Assembly (NCBI GenBank): GCA_943788825.1
Contig: CALSRT010000001.1
Coordinates: 186,001 to 250,000, forward strand
Origin: UBA4582 sp002389265
GTDB lineage: Bacteria; Pseudomonadota; Gammaproteobacteria; Pseudomonadales; Azotimanducaceae
Length of the DNA: 64,000 nucleotides
Reading direction: 5' to 3'
Of this stretch, positions 44,377 through 52,605 are shown piece by piece. A program made the position numbers and the translations under genes. The notes beneath the pieces are model-generated. The model made no database searches. It saw only the letters and a program-made list of their open reading frames with translations, and had not been told where the DNA came from. Position 1 is the first letter of the stretch, and every line of letters begins with the position of its first letter.

Positions 44377-44666
44377 TCCAAATAGTGGGCCAGGCATACG
44401 GTTGCATGTGCTGGCCCGCTATTCTGAGTCAAACAACAGAGCGATTGGCTAGATTGACTCATTGCCTGACTGCACTTAGAGCGTGAACATACCCGCGCAG
44501 GTTGCTGCTGTAGGTGTGCCAGTCAGTGCCGTTGCCGCCGGCCAGAGAAATAATGATAGTTCCTGCTGCGGCAGAAACTCAGGATAGTTCTCGCAAGATT
44601 TAATTCTGCTGTTTTGACAATCATCAGTTGTTAGTACCTCGTGCGTATCTAGGGTCTGTGATCGTG

Positions 44667-44698
44667 CTATCACAACTAACTATCACAACTAACTATCA
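44667..44698 (+). repeat. 13-bp direct repeat upstream of fghA
   Basis: CTATCACAACTAA at 44667 and 44680, then a partial CTATCA at 44693. The array ends eight bases before the fghA start region, so it could be a stacked operator or leave the start region duplicated. Confidence 0.85.
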
Positions 44699-44705
44699 GT
44701 CAGGA

Positions 44706-45554
44706 ATGAATGTGGAAAAAATCAGTGATCATCGATGTTTTGGCGGGCAGCAGTTGCAGTACAGCCATTTTTCAGGCGTTTTGCAGTGTCAAATGCAGTT
44801 CTCGATTTTTCTGCCAGCGCAGGCGCAATCGGCACCCGTACCTGTAATCTATTGGCTATCGGGATTGACCTGCACCGACCAGAATTTCGTGACTAAGGCC
44901 GGCGCTCAGGCCTATGCGGCGCTTCATGGCATTGCTATTGTCTGCCCGGATACCAGTCCCCGTGGGGCTGATGTGGCCGACGATGCTGAAGGAGCCTGGG
45001 ATTTTGGCTTGGGGGCCGGATTTTATGTGAATGCCACGCAGATGCCTTGGGCAAGCCACTACCAGATGTATGATTACGTTGTGGATGAGTTGCCCGAATT
45101 GGTGAGCTCAAACTTTCCCATCGATTCGGCTCGAGTGAGTATTTCGGGACATTCCATGGGTGGCCATGGCGCCCTGATGATTGCCTTACGCAATCCAGAG
45201 CGGTTTCGCAGCGCCTCAGCCTTCGCGCCTATTGTCTCACCGCTGCATTGCCCTTGGGGTGAGAAAGCGCTGAGTCACTACTTAGGGGCTGACCGTTCCA
45301 CCTGGCGCCAATACGATACCTGTGCCTTGCTGGAAGCTAGCCGGCGCCAAATACCGCTGTTGATTGATCAGGGCACCGCTGATGATTTTCTTGCGGTGCA
45401 GCTCAAAACCCAAATGCTGGTAGATTCGGCGGCGAAAGCTAATTACCCCGTTGAGGTGCGGATGCAGCCGGGGTATGACCATTCCTTTTATTTCATCAGC
45501 AGCTTTATTGCCGAGCATATGGCTTTTCATGCTAGACATCTGCTGATACCTTAG
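44706..45554 (+). CDS. fghA: S-formylglutathione hydrolase
   Basis: A 282-aa esterase-D-type hydrolase from the ATG at 44706 (GTG at 44712 has better Shine-Dalgarno spacing). VIYWLSGLTCTDQNFVTKAG gives the oxyanion region, VCPDTSPRGADV is family-specific, GHSMGGHGALMIAL holds the nucleophile Ser, and QGTADDFL and PGYDHSFYFISSF give Asp and His. It completes glutathione-dependent formaldehyde detoxification by releasing formate. The usual partner adhC is not adjacent. Confidence 0.93.
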   Translation: MNVEKISDHRCFGGQQLQYSHFSGVLQCQMQFSIFLPAQAQSAPVPVIYWLSGLTCTDQNFVTKAGAQAYAALHGIAIVCPDTSPRGADVADDAEGAWDFGLGAGFYVNATQMPWASHYQMYDYVVDELPELVSSNFPIDSARVSISGHSMGGHGALMIALRNPERFRSASAFAPIVSPLHCPWGEKALSHYLGADRSTWRQYDTCALLEASRRQIPLLIDQGTADDFLAVQLKTQMLVDSAAKANYPVEVRMQPGYDHSFYFISSFIAEHMAFHARHLLIP

Positions 45555-45610
45555 CTCCGGGTTCTGCGCTGCGGGCTATCAACCTGCAGCGCAGTGGGGT
45601 TCCGGTTTTT

Positions 45611-46579
45611 TTAGGCGAGGCTGGTCAGTCGCGCCTGGGCTGTTGCATATTCTTGGCTCAGCCGTTCCACCAGCTCTCCCGCCGAGACAATATCGGTCAC
45701 GGCACCGATGCCCTGTCCACAGCCCCAGATATCTTTCCAGGCTTTAGCCTCGGCATTGCCCCCTGAGCCGAAGTTCATCTGCGAAGCATCGCTGACGGGC
45801 AGGTTATGTGGATCGAGACCATTGGCTGCAATTGACGGCGCCAGATAGTTGCCATGGACCCCGGTAAAAAGATTGGTGTAGACAATGTCGCTTGCGGCAT
45901 AGTCTACCAAGGCCTGTTTGTAGGCGAGGTCAGCATTCGCTTCTTTGGTGGCGATAAACGCCGAGCCAATATAAGCCAGATCGGCGCCCATGGCCTGGGC
46001 TGCCAGCACCGCGTTGCCATTGGCAATGGAGCCTGACAACAACACGGGTCCGTCGAACCAGGCACGAATTTCCTGGATCAGGGCAAAAGGTGACAGGGCG
46101 CCAGCATGGCCGCCGGCACCGGCTGCGACAGCGATCAAACCATCGGCACCTTTTTCGACGGCCTTTTTAGCAAACCGATTGCTAATGATGTCGTGCAGCA
46201 CAATGCCGCCCCAACCATGAACGCGATCATTGATAGCCACTTGTGCGCCTAAGGAGGTGATGACGATGGGTACCTGGTACTTCTCGCACAGATCCATATC
46301 CTGGTCGAGCCGGTCATTGGATCGGTGGACGATCTGGTTGACGGCAAAAGGCGCCGAGGGCTTATCCGGATTGGCTTCATCATAGGCTTTGAGTTCGCTG
46401 GTGATGCGGTCTAACCATTCGTCCAGGACCTCGATGGGTCGGGCATTCAGGCTGGGGAAGGAGCCGACGATACCGGCCTTACACTGAGCGATGACCAAAT
46501 CGGGATTAGAAATAATGAATAATGGCGCGGCCACCACCGGAATGCTTAGCTTGCCGACCATGATATCTGGAATTGCCAT
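45611..46579 (-). CDS. Nitronate monooxygenase (2-nitropropane dioxygenase family)
   Basis: A 322-aa FMN TIM-barrel enzyme. VVAAPLFIISNPDLVIAQ near the start, APFAVNQIVHRSNDRLDQD, GADGLIAVAAGAGGHAGALSPF (FMN phosphate loop) and MGADLAYIGSAFIATKEA are family features. It oxidises alkyl nitronates with O2 to carbonyl and nitrite. It is divergent from a PadR regulator with two palindromes between, so it is very probably the regulated target. Confidence 0.9.
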   Translation of the reverse strand: MAIPDIMVGKLSIPVVAAPLFIISNPDLVIAQCKAGIVGSFPSLNARPIEVLDEWLDRITSELKAYDEANPDKPSAPFAVNQIVHRSNDRLDQDMDLCEKYQVPIVITSLGAQVAINDRVHGWGGIVLHDIISNRFAKKAVEKGADGLIAVAAGAGGHAGALSPFALIQEIRAWFDGPVLLSGSIANGNAVLAAQAMGADLAYIGSAFIATKEANADLAYKQALVDYAASDIVYTNLFTGVHGNYLAPSIAANGLDPHNLPVSDASQMNFGSGGNAEAKAWKDIWGCGQGIGAVTDIVSAGELVERLSQEYATAQARLTSLA

Positions 46580-46608
46580 AAGTAAGTGTCTCGACGTTCA
46601 GTGAATAA

Positions 46609-46654
46609 TATGCACATTGTTGCATAAGACAAATTATATGCAACGATTTGCATA
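46609..46654. promoter_or_regulatory. Two PadR-type operators between NMO and PadR genes
   Basis: Site 1 is TATGCA-N6-TGCATA at 46609-46626. Site 2 is TATGCAA-N4-TTGCATA at 46637-46654. Both are 18-bp perfect dyads with the same TATGCA half-site, 28 bp centre to centre. PadR family repressors bind comparable A/T-G-C-A dyads, and the divergent padR and nitronate monooxygenase genes make autoregulation plus target control likely. Confidence 0.75.
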
Positions 46655-46723
46655 AAGATTTTTGTATTGATTCATTTCACCGTTACACTGCAAGGAACGC
46701 GATTACCGGGTTCGATGCTCTTC

Positions 46724-47266
46724 ATGTCCTTATCCCATGCAATTTTAACGGCGCTGCTCGATGAGGATCTGACTGGCTATGCATTGGCGAAGCAATTCGA
46801 TGTGTCGCTCGGGTTTTTTTGGCAGGCCTCGCACCAACAGATTTACCGTGAGCTTAAAGTCTTGCACAAGGCTGGCAGGGTAGACGTTCGAGAAGTGCCG
46901 CAGCATGGCAAGCCAGATAAGCGGGTTTATTCGTTGACGCCGCAAGGTCGGCAGATGCTGGAATCCTGGGTCATGGAGTCTACTCGACCGCGGGGTGCCA
47001 AGGATGAGCTCTTCATCAAGCTGTATAACGTCGGTTCAGTACCCGTCGAGCTGATCGTCGCGGCAGTCAAACAGCGCCAAGCGGAACATGCTGGCAAGCT
47101 GGAGCTGTATCAAAAAATCGAGGCTCGTAACTATGCTCACCCTTCGAGCTTGTCTGATCGTAAAAAAGGCATCTATTTATCGCTACTGGCAGGTATTCGG
47201 CAGGAGCAAACGGCCTTAAGTTGGTGCGAGGATGCGTTGGATTTATTGGCGACGGTGAAGTCCTAA
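46724..47266 (+). CDS. PadR family transcriptional regulator
   Basis: A 180-aa regulator from the ATG at 46724 (46715 possible). The winged-helix N-terminus is SLSHAILTALLDEDLTGYALAKQF, then FWQASHQQIYRELKVLHKAGRV (recognition region) and KPDKRVYSLTPQGRQMLESWV. A C-terminal coiled-coil dimerisation domain follows, the longer VirR/PadR type with a Pfam Vir_act_alpha_C-like tail. It probably binds the two upstream dyads and represses itself and the divergent nitronate monooxygenase until a ligand is present. The ligand is unknown. It is convergent with the NapC-like gene. Confidence 0.9.
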   Translation: MSLSHAILTALLDEDLTGYALAKQFDVSLGFFWQASHQQIYRELKVLHKAGRVDVREVPQHGKPDKRVYSLTPQGRQMLESWVMESTRPRGAKDELFIKLYNVGSVPVELIVAAVKQRQAEHAGKLELYQKIEARNYAHPSSLSDRKKGIYLSLLAGIRQEQTALSWCEDALDLLATVKS

Positions 47267-47273
47267 GCTGCCG

Positions 47274-47825
47274 TTAGGGTTTTGCCATAGCGTGACCGAC
47301 ACCTTGATGACACTGGATGCAGGTGACGCCGGAAGAAAATGCGTTGCTGTGCGCCTGTCGCGCCATTCTTGATTGTTGGTCGAGGTCCATCGTCGTGTCT
47401 TGATGACAGCCCCGACAAGCGGCGGAGTCTGATGCGTGCATCTGGTCCCGAACCCGTTGTGCCATCATGGGTTGACGTGCCGCATATTTTTCAGGCGTAT
47501 CGATAGTGCCCAACAGGGTATGATAAACCTCACGAGCAGCTTCAATTTTTCTCGATACTTTAGCGACAAAGGCACGAGGTTCATGGCAGTCAGCGCAAGT
47601 CACATGAATCCCTGTGCGGTTGCTGGCGTGGACTGTAGATTGAGTGCTTTTATAAGCGTAATCACGCATTTCATGACAAGCTACGCAGAAAGATTCGGTG
47701 CTGGTGGCTTCCAGGCTCCATTGGAACCCAAGGGTCAGAACGACACCCGTCACCAAGCCCACTGTCAACAGTACAGCGTGGCGCCTGATAACTTGCCAAG
47801 TGCGATTTATCCATGTCATGGTCAT
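47274..47825 (-). CDS. Tetraheme NapC/NirT (CymA-like) quinol dehydrogenase
   Basis: A 183-aa membrane-anchored cytochrome from the ATG at 47825 (GAGGAGC upstream). One N-terminal anchor helix (LLTVGLVTGVVLTLGFQWSL) precedes four CXXCH hemes: CVACH, CADCH, CRGCH and CIQCH. Size and heme number match CymA of Shewanella, which takes electrons from menaquinol and hands them to periplasmic cytochromes. It is last in the cytochrome cluster, 140 bp after the MtrC-like gene. Confidence 0.92.
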   Translation of the reverse strand: MTMTWINRTWQVIRRHAVLLTVGLVTGVVLTLGFQWSLEATSTESFCVACHEMRDYAYKSTQSTVHASNRTGIHVTCADCHEPRAFVAKVSRKIEAAREVYHTLLGTIDTPEKYAARQPMMAQRVRDQMHASDSAACRGCHQDTTMDLDQQSRMARQAHSNAFSSGVTCIQCHQGVGHAMAKP

Positions 47826-47965
47826 GGCGCTCCTCGTTTGATCAAGACCTGGCAAAGGTGTTATGCCAGTTGATTCTTTGCACTACTGTAAGACGTTGAT
47901 GTCCTGTAACAGCTGATTTGTGTCAACTTGCTACCGCCGGCTATGAGTCTCCTTGATTAACGGAT

Positions 47966-50141
47966 TCACTCCGGTGCCAGTCCGTGCACGGTACTGACAT
48001 CACTAACGCGCCCCGGCCCATGGCAGATTACGCAAGACTCACTATTGCTGGAAGACTGGGTTGCATTGAAGTCAGCGCCGTTTTGCAGCATATGGATGCC
48101 AGCTATCTCACTATCGTGACAACTGCTACAGACCGATGCTGTGGCCGATATCATCAGGTCATCGGCATAGTCACCTGCGTCGATGCCACTGTCATAGGTG
48201 GACGCCAAGACGCCGCTTGCCAGTGGCAAGGTATAGGAGTCATTGACGTGGCAAGCGTTACAGTTCGACAGGTTGCCGGGATACTGAACCACCGCCGTGC
48301 TGTACGGTGTCGTGTCCAGTAACAAGGGTTGCTGGCGAACTCCGGCCGCGTGGATACCATGGATCATGCTTTTAAAGTCCAGAGATTGCTGGTTGGCGCT
48401 GGCGAGCCGTGGGTTATGGCAGCCCTGACAGCCGGTCTGATTGTTCGCGCGGTTTTCCCCGTGGGCTGAGGTCAGGCCGTGGCAGCTGTTACATTTTTCA
48501 TCGCTAACCACCTGGCGCCTTGGTGTTGCAATCGTGTCTGTGATGCTGAACCAGGTGGGTGCTGTTATCAGCGGTATCCGTTCATTGATGCCGTTAAATC
48601 GACCTTCGAAGATCAGCATGCCGCTGCCGGTAGTTGCAGTTGGAATTGGCGTGGTTGAGGTCAGGGTGTAGCTGCCATCACCCACGGCTACAGCCAGACT
48701 CGGCGCATCTGTGCGGTTGTAGTTAGCATCTGCCGAGCCGCTATTGGTGAAGTCGGTGGTAGGCCAGGCGATGGCAGCCCTTAGCCGGCTGATAACGCTG
48801 CTGGTGATATCGATGGTGGTATTGCCGCTCTGTGGATTCGTTAGTGAAAAATGAATAAGGGGAGACTCGCCGGGTGCTGTCTGGGTTATGCCATGCACGT
48901 TGATGGAAAATCGTGAGGTTCCCTCAACCCGCTCGTTGAAGTGGTCGCTGGCGACAGTGCCCGCCATGCCTGCAGCACTGTGACAACTCTGGCAACCGCT
49001 GTTGTCCGCTTGGTCGCCGAAGTGGCTGGCGAAGTTCAGATCGTCATGACAGGCACCACAGGCTTCTCGAGATGGGACCTCGGCCCAGTTATCACCGTCT
49101 TGGGTCAACGTTGATGTATGAATTTTGGCACTTTGGGTGGCGGTGCCGGCGTGACAGGTGCCACAGTTACGACTGTCCTGGGGAAAGTTAACTTCGCTAA
49201 AGTCGATTAGCTGATCGCGAAATCCATAAAACTGATAGGGGTCGCCATTGATGACGCTCGGTAAATCACTGCCCTGGTGAATCTTATGAATCATGACCTT
49301 GAAGTCGAGGCTGGCGCCAGAGTTGGGTTCTACGGAGACAGGGTTGTGACACAGAACACACACTTGCATGTCGTTGTAGTAGCCGCCGTGGGCTGCCAAT
49401 GTCTGATGACAGCTATTACAGCTTTCATTGGCAACAATGTCGCGATGGGCAAGACCCGTGTTCGATTGTGTGGCTGGAATCCAGTCGTAACTTGGATTGC
49501 TCACCGGGGCCGCCTGAGAATCGGATGCCCACTCGATGGGTCAGTAATGGCTCGAAGCTTACCGCCAAAGGTGATGTGATTTGCGTGATATCAGTATTAA
49601 ACAAATAGGTATAGGTACCATCACCATGATCCGTTAGGGTGCCGTCACGCTCAGTGGTGGCCTGAATGGCGGTGGGGTTATCGGGATTGACGCTGGGCAC
49701 GGCAAGGCGGTTGACGTAGCTCTGCCAATAGCTGCTGTCGCCATCAACGCCAGGCACCAATTTGGCAATATGGAACCTGACATTGGCGTTAGTCAGGCCT
49801 GTCAGACCAATGCCATCGCTATTCACCAAGGTAAAATCCACTAAAGGCGCTGAGTTAATCTGAACTGCTGTGATCGTCGCGATCACCTGTTCCGCCTTGG
49901 CATATTCGTTAGGCAGGCTGGGTGCGGGTAGCACAGGGGGCGGCGTCACCGGGCCATTAGGTGCAACGGGGCCGGGGCTGACCTGGGGTGCGGCGATACC
50001 GCCACCGCCGCCGCCACAGCCAGATAGCCACATAGTTACTAGAACAGTAACAACCGCTAAGCGAAAGTGAGACGCGAAAAGCGACTGACCACAGCGTCCA
50101 TAGATAATTCGGAGTCCATAATCTTCATTGCTGAAATTCAC
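47966..50141 (-). pseudogene. Decaheme OmcA/MtrC-like outer-surface lipoprotein, broken by one frameshift
   Basis: It reads in two frames. The N-terminal part (49505-50141, GTG start behind AGGAG) has a lipoprotein signal with LSGCGGGGGG and a Pro-rich linker, then an immunoglobulin-like domain. The C-terminal part (to 47966) has ten CXXCH hemes (CNSCH, CVLCH, CGTCH, CGACH, CQSCH, CNSCH, CQGCH, CNACH, CSSCH, CVICH) in two five-heme groups split by a beta domain, as in OmcA/MtrC. The frames meet in a CCGGGG run at 49504-49509; one extra base explains it, and removing it gives 724 aa. It would be the terminal reductase facing insoluble or extracellular acceptors. Confidence 0.9.
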
Positions 50142-50153
50142 AGTATTGATCTC

Positions 50154-52601
50154 CTAAAAGCGATATTGCAGGCTCAATGTCAGTTGGTGGATGACATCAT
50201 TGGGATTGCGCTGGCCACTACCGAGTACCTGACGCATGGCGTCTAGGCCGACGTTCTGCCACTGCCAGTTGTTGTCGGCAAAGCGCAGGTACTGATGTTG
50301 CAGGGTCAAAGTGAGTTGCTTGCTAGATTCAAATTGCAGCTGGCTGTCGAGGCGGTGCAATTGAGTCTCAATATTCGGTAAATTCTCGCCACTCAGATCG
50401 CGCGCGCCGCTGGTCTGGATATCAAAAATTTCTCGACCATGAAGCCAGCTATAGCTGGAGCTGACCGACAGGCGTTGATTAAATTGCCACTCGATACCGG
50501 CCCCCACGGCGGTCGCGGTATTATCCTGGTCAGTCTGATAATTTCGACTCGGGTCACTGCCCTGGGGATAGGGTGGCAAGCTGATATTCGCCGGCTTATT
50601 GATTCCACCAAGAAAGTCCCGACCCGTCTGGCGTCGTTGGTTGGCGCGATAATCAGCCCAGCCCCAACTATTGAGGCGACTTGAGTGCTGGTAGCTGGCG
50701 CTGAGGTTGAAATGGGTGTCACGGACATCGGTTAGGCCAAGCTCGCTCTTGTCGAAATTGACCCAGTCGGTCTCGCCTTTGAACTGAAGGGTCCAGGCTG
50801 AGTCTGGTTGATATGTGGTGAGCCATTGAAGGCCGGCTTTTTCCTGATTCGACAGGCTGTATTGGCGTAACAACGGGTGGTTGATCCAGCGTTGATCAGC
50901 AGGAATTTGGTTGATCAGATCGATCGAGAATTCCTGGAAAAATCCACGAGACCATTCGTAGGTCGAGCCGGCAAGATCGTTCAGGATCAGGCTCAGGCGA
51001 TGTTTGAGTCGGGCTGAGCCCGGCAGATACACCGTTAATGCATAGCGGTCTTCGCGAGTGAGACTGACCGCTGCAAAATTGCGCGCGGTGCGCAGATAAT
51101 CATATCGTAGCTGCAGGCGAGTACGGTTTTTGAGTCGCCAATTGGCATCCACGCGATAGCTATCCTGCTCGAGGTTCAAGGGCCGATTATTCATACTCAA
51201 GTCGATGCCAGATGTATCGCCCCCATCACTCCAAATTGATGGCCAGGCATAGCGCTGAAAAGAATTCTCTCGTTGCTTGAAACCATAGCGAAAGTTCACA
51301 GACAGGCGCCTCAAAGGTTGCGTCAGGATAGCCAGGCGCAGGGTGTTGATCTTTAAGGCGTCGTCCAATCGATCGACCGGCAGTTGAATGTCAGCCTGCC
51401 GGCCGCTGGCATCATCAAGCGGAATCAGGTGCTCATCTTGTCGAGTGCTGGCGGCGCTGCCGTCCAAGGTTAAACGGATACGATCGGTTAGTTGATGGCC
51501 GGCGCTGGCTAGCCACTGATGAGTGCGGTAATCAGGCGCGCTGACATAACTGCCTACCCCTTCGGGATAGTCGAGTGCAGTGCCGAGGCCGCTGAGAAAA
51601 GGATTCTGCCAGGTCAATGCGCGAAAACGATTGTTAAACTCCGTGAAGTGATAACCTAGGCTAGCGGTGGTGATGCCATCGTTATACTGGCTGCTAAGGG
51701 CAAAGTGATGGGTTTGTTGATCCACCGGTGTGGGCAGCAGTACCCCATGGGGGTTAGCCGCATTCGTATAAATAGCCATGCCCTTAAGACGATGACCGGT
51801 TTGTTTTTCCAGCGCCACCTGGCTAGTCATTTGCCAAACAGCGTTGATTCTCTGGCTAACCTCTAACTGCAACTTGCGGCGCACCAGCTCGCGGTTCAAG
51901 GGCTGATCGATCAGGCCTTGGTCGAAACTGTCGGAATGGCTGCCCGGGATCCAGTTGTCGGTCAGCACTAAATGCTCAACACCCTGATACGGCGACAAAC
52001 CCGAGTTATTCAGTTGTTGGGTGATTTCACGGTAGCTGATATCCAGCGCCAGGGCGTCGCGAGTGTCCAATGTGAACCTCGCGGCATGGGCAGGCAATCC
52101 CAGGTTAAGCAATGCCAGCGACCAATCATGGGTGGCGGGTTGGCCACCTGCGCGAACCGGTGCCCCCAGGCGCACATCAACCCCTCCATGGATACCCTTG
52201 CCACCGACCCGCTGATACTGACTCAGTGAATAATTACCCTCATTGAGCCAAACCCCTTTGAGTACCAGGCTTGAAGAGCCCTCAGCGGTATTAGATAAAG
52301 AGCCCTCAGCGGCGTTCAATAAAGAGCCCTCAGCGGTTTTTAATAAAGAGCCCTCAGCGGCGTTTAATAACGAGCCATCAGGGGCTTTTAATAAAGAGCC
52401 CTCAGCGGCGTTCAATAAAGAGCCCTCAGCGGTATTAGATAAAGAGCCCTCAGCGGCTTTTAATAAAGAGCCCTCAGCGGCGTTTAATAAAGAGCCCTCA
52501 GCGGTTTTTAATAAAGAGCCCTCAGCTAGGCTCGTGGCTGCAGTGGCCAATAGCCAGGCTGCGCTAAGAACGGATATTTTAGTCGGGCTTGAGCACCGCA
52601 T
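50154..52601 (-). CDS. MtrB/PioB family outer-membrane beta-barrel with N-terminal octapeptide repeats
   Basis: An 815-aa barrel. The signal peptide (SVLSAAWLLATAATSLA) is followed at once by ten 8-residue repeats of the E-G-S-L-L-x-x-A type, then the barrel from about residue 110 (GVWLNEGNYSLSQYQRVGGK) to the closing strand LTLSLQYRF with terminal Phe. The barrel would enclose the decaheme MtrA-like protein to pass electrons through the outer membrane. The N-terminal CXXC motif known from Shewanella MtrB is not seen; the repeats occupy that place. It begins four bases after the MtrA-like stop. Confidence 0.9.
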   Translation of the reverse strand: MRCSSPTKISVLSAAWLLATAATSLAEGSLLKTAEGSLLNAAEGSLLKAAEGSLSNTAEGSLLNAAEGSLLKAPDGSLLNAAEGSLLKTAEGSLLNAAEGSLSNTAEGSSSLVLKGVWLNEGNYSLSQYQRVGGKGIHGGVDVRLGAPVRAGGQPATHDWSLALLNLGLPAHAARFTLDTRDALALDISYREITQQLNNSGLSPYQGVEHLVLTDNWIPGSHSDSFDQGLIDQPLNRELVRRKLQLEVSQRINAVWQMTSQVALEKQTGHRLKGMAIYTNAANPHGVLLPTPVDQQTHHFALSSQYNDGITTASLGYHFTEFNNRFRALTWQNPFLSGLGTALDYPEGVGSYVSAPDYRTHQWLASAGHQLTDRIRLTLDGSAASTRQDEHLIPLDDASGRQADIQLPVDRLDDALKINTLRLAILTQPLRRLSVNFRYGFKQRENSFQRYAWPSIWSDGGDTSGIDLSMNNRPLNLEQDSYRVDANWRLKNRTRLQLRYDYLRTARNFAAVSLTREDRYALTVYLPGSARLKHRLSLILNDLAGSTYEWSRGFFQEFSIDLINQIPADQRWINHPLLRQYSLSNQEKAGLQWLTTYQPDSAWTLQFKGETDWVNFDKSELGLTDVRDTHFNLSASYQHSSRLNSWGWADYRANQRRQTGRDFLGGINKPANISLPPYPQGSDPSRNYQTDQDNTATAVGAGIEWQFNQRLSVSSSYSWLHGREIFDIQTSGARDLSGENLPNIETQLHRLDSQLQFESSKQLTLTLQHQYLRFADNNWQWQNVGLDAMRQVLGSGQRNPNDVIHQLTLSLQYRF
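52276..52527 (-). repeat. 24-bp tandem repeat in the MtrB-like gene, ten units plus a half
   Basis: Ten units of exactly 24 bp (plus-strand form GAGCCCTCAGCG then a variable 12-mer such as GCGTTCAATAAA) at 52276-52515, followed by a 12-bp half unit. The variants alternate (GTATTAGATAAA, GCGTTCAATAAA, GTTTTTAATAAA and others), and units 1-2 and 6-7 resemble each other, hinting at block duplication. Translation is E-G-S-L-x-x-x-A. There are no stops in either strand. Confidence 0.95.
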
Positions 52602-52605
52602 TGGC

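Larger units (their letters stand above)
44305..44705. other. 401-bp intergenic region between gltX and fghA
   Basis: It holds two short tandem repeat arrays with the same 13-bp period (listed separately). A minus-strand frame of 65 codons (44476-44673) shows no family resemblance or ribosome binding site and is not accepted. The second array ends just before fghA and may act in its control. Confidence 0.5.

Noticed and set aside
44476..44673. 65-codon minus-strand frame between gltX and fghA
   Set aside because: It has no ribosome binding site and no recognisable domain; it overlaps the fghA promoter region.
52276..52527. CRISPR array
   Set aside because: The repeats are contiguous, with no unique spacers, and encode a peptide in frame; no cas genes are present.
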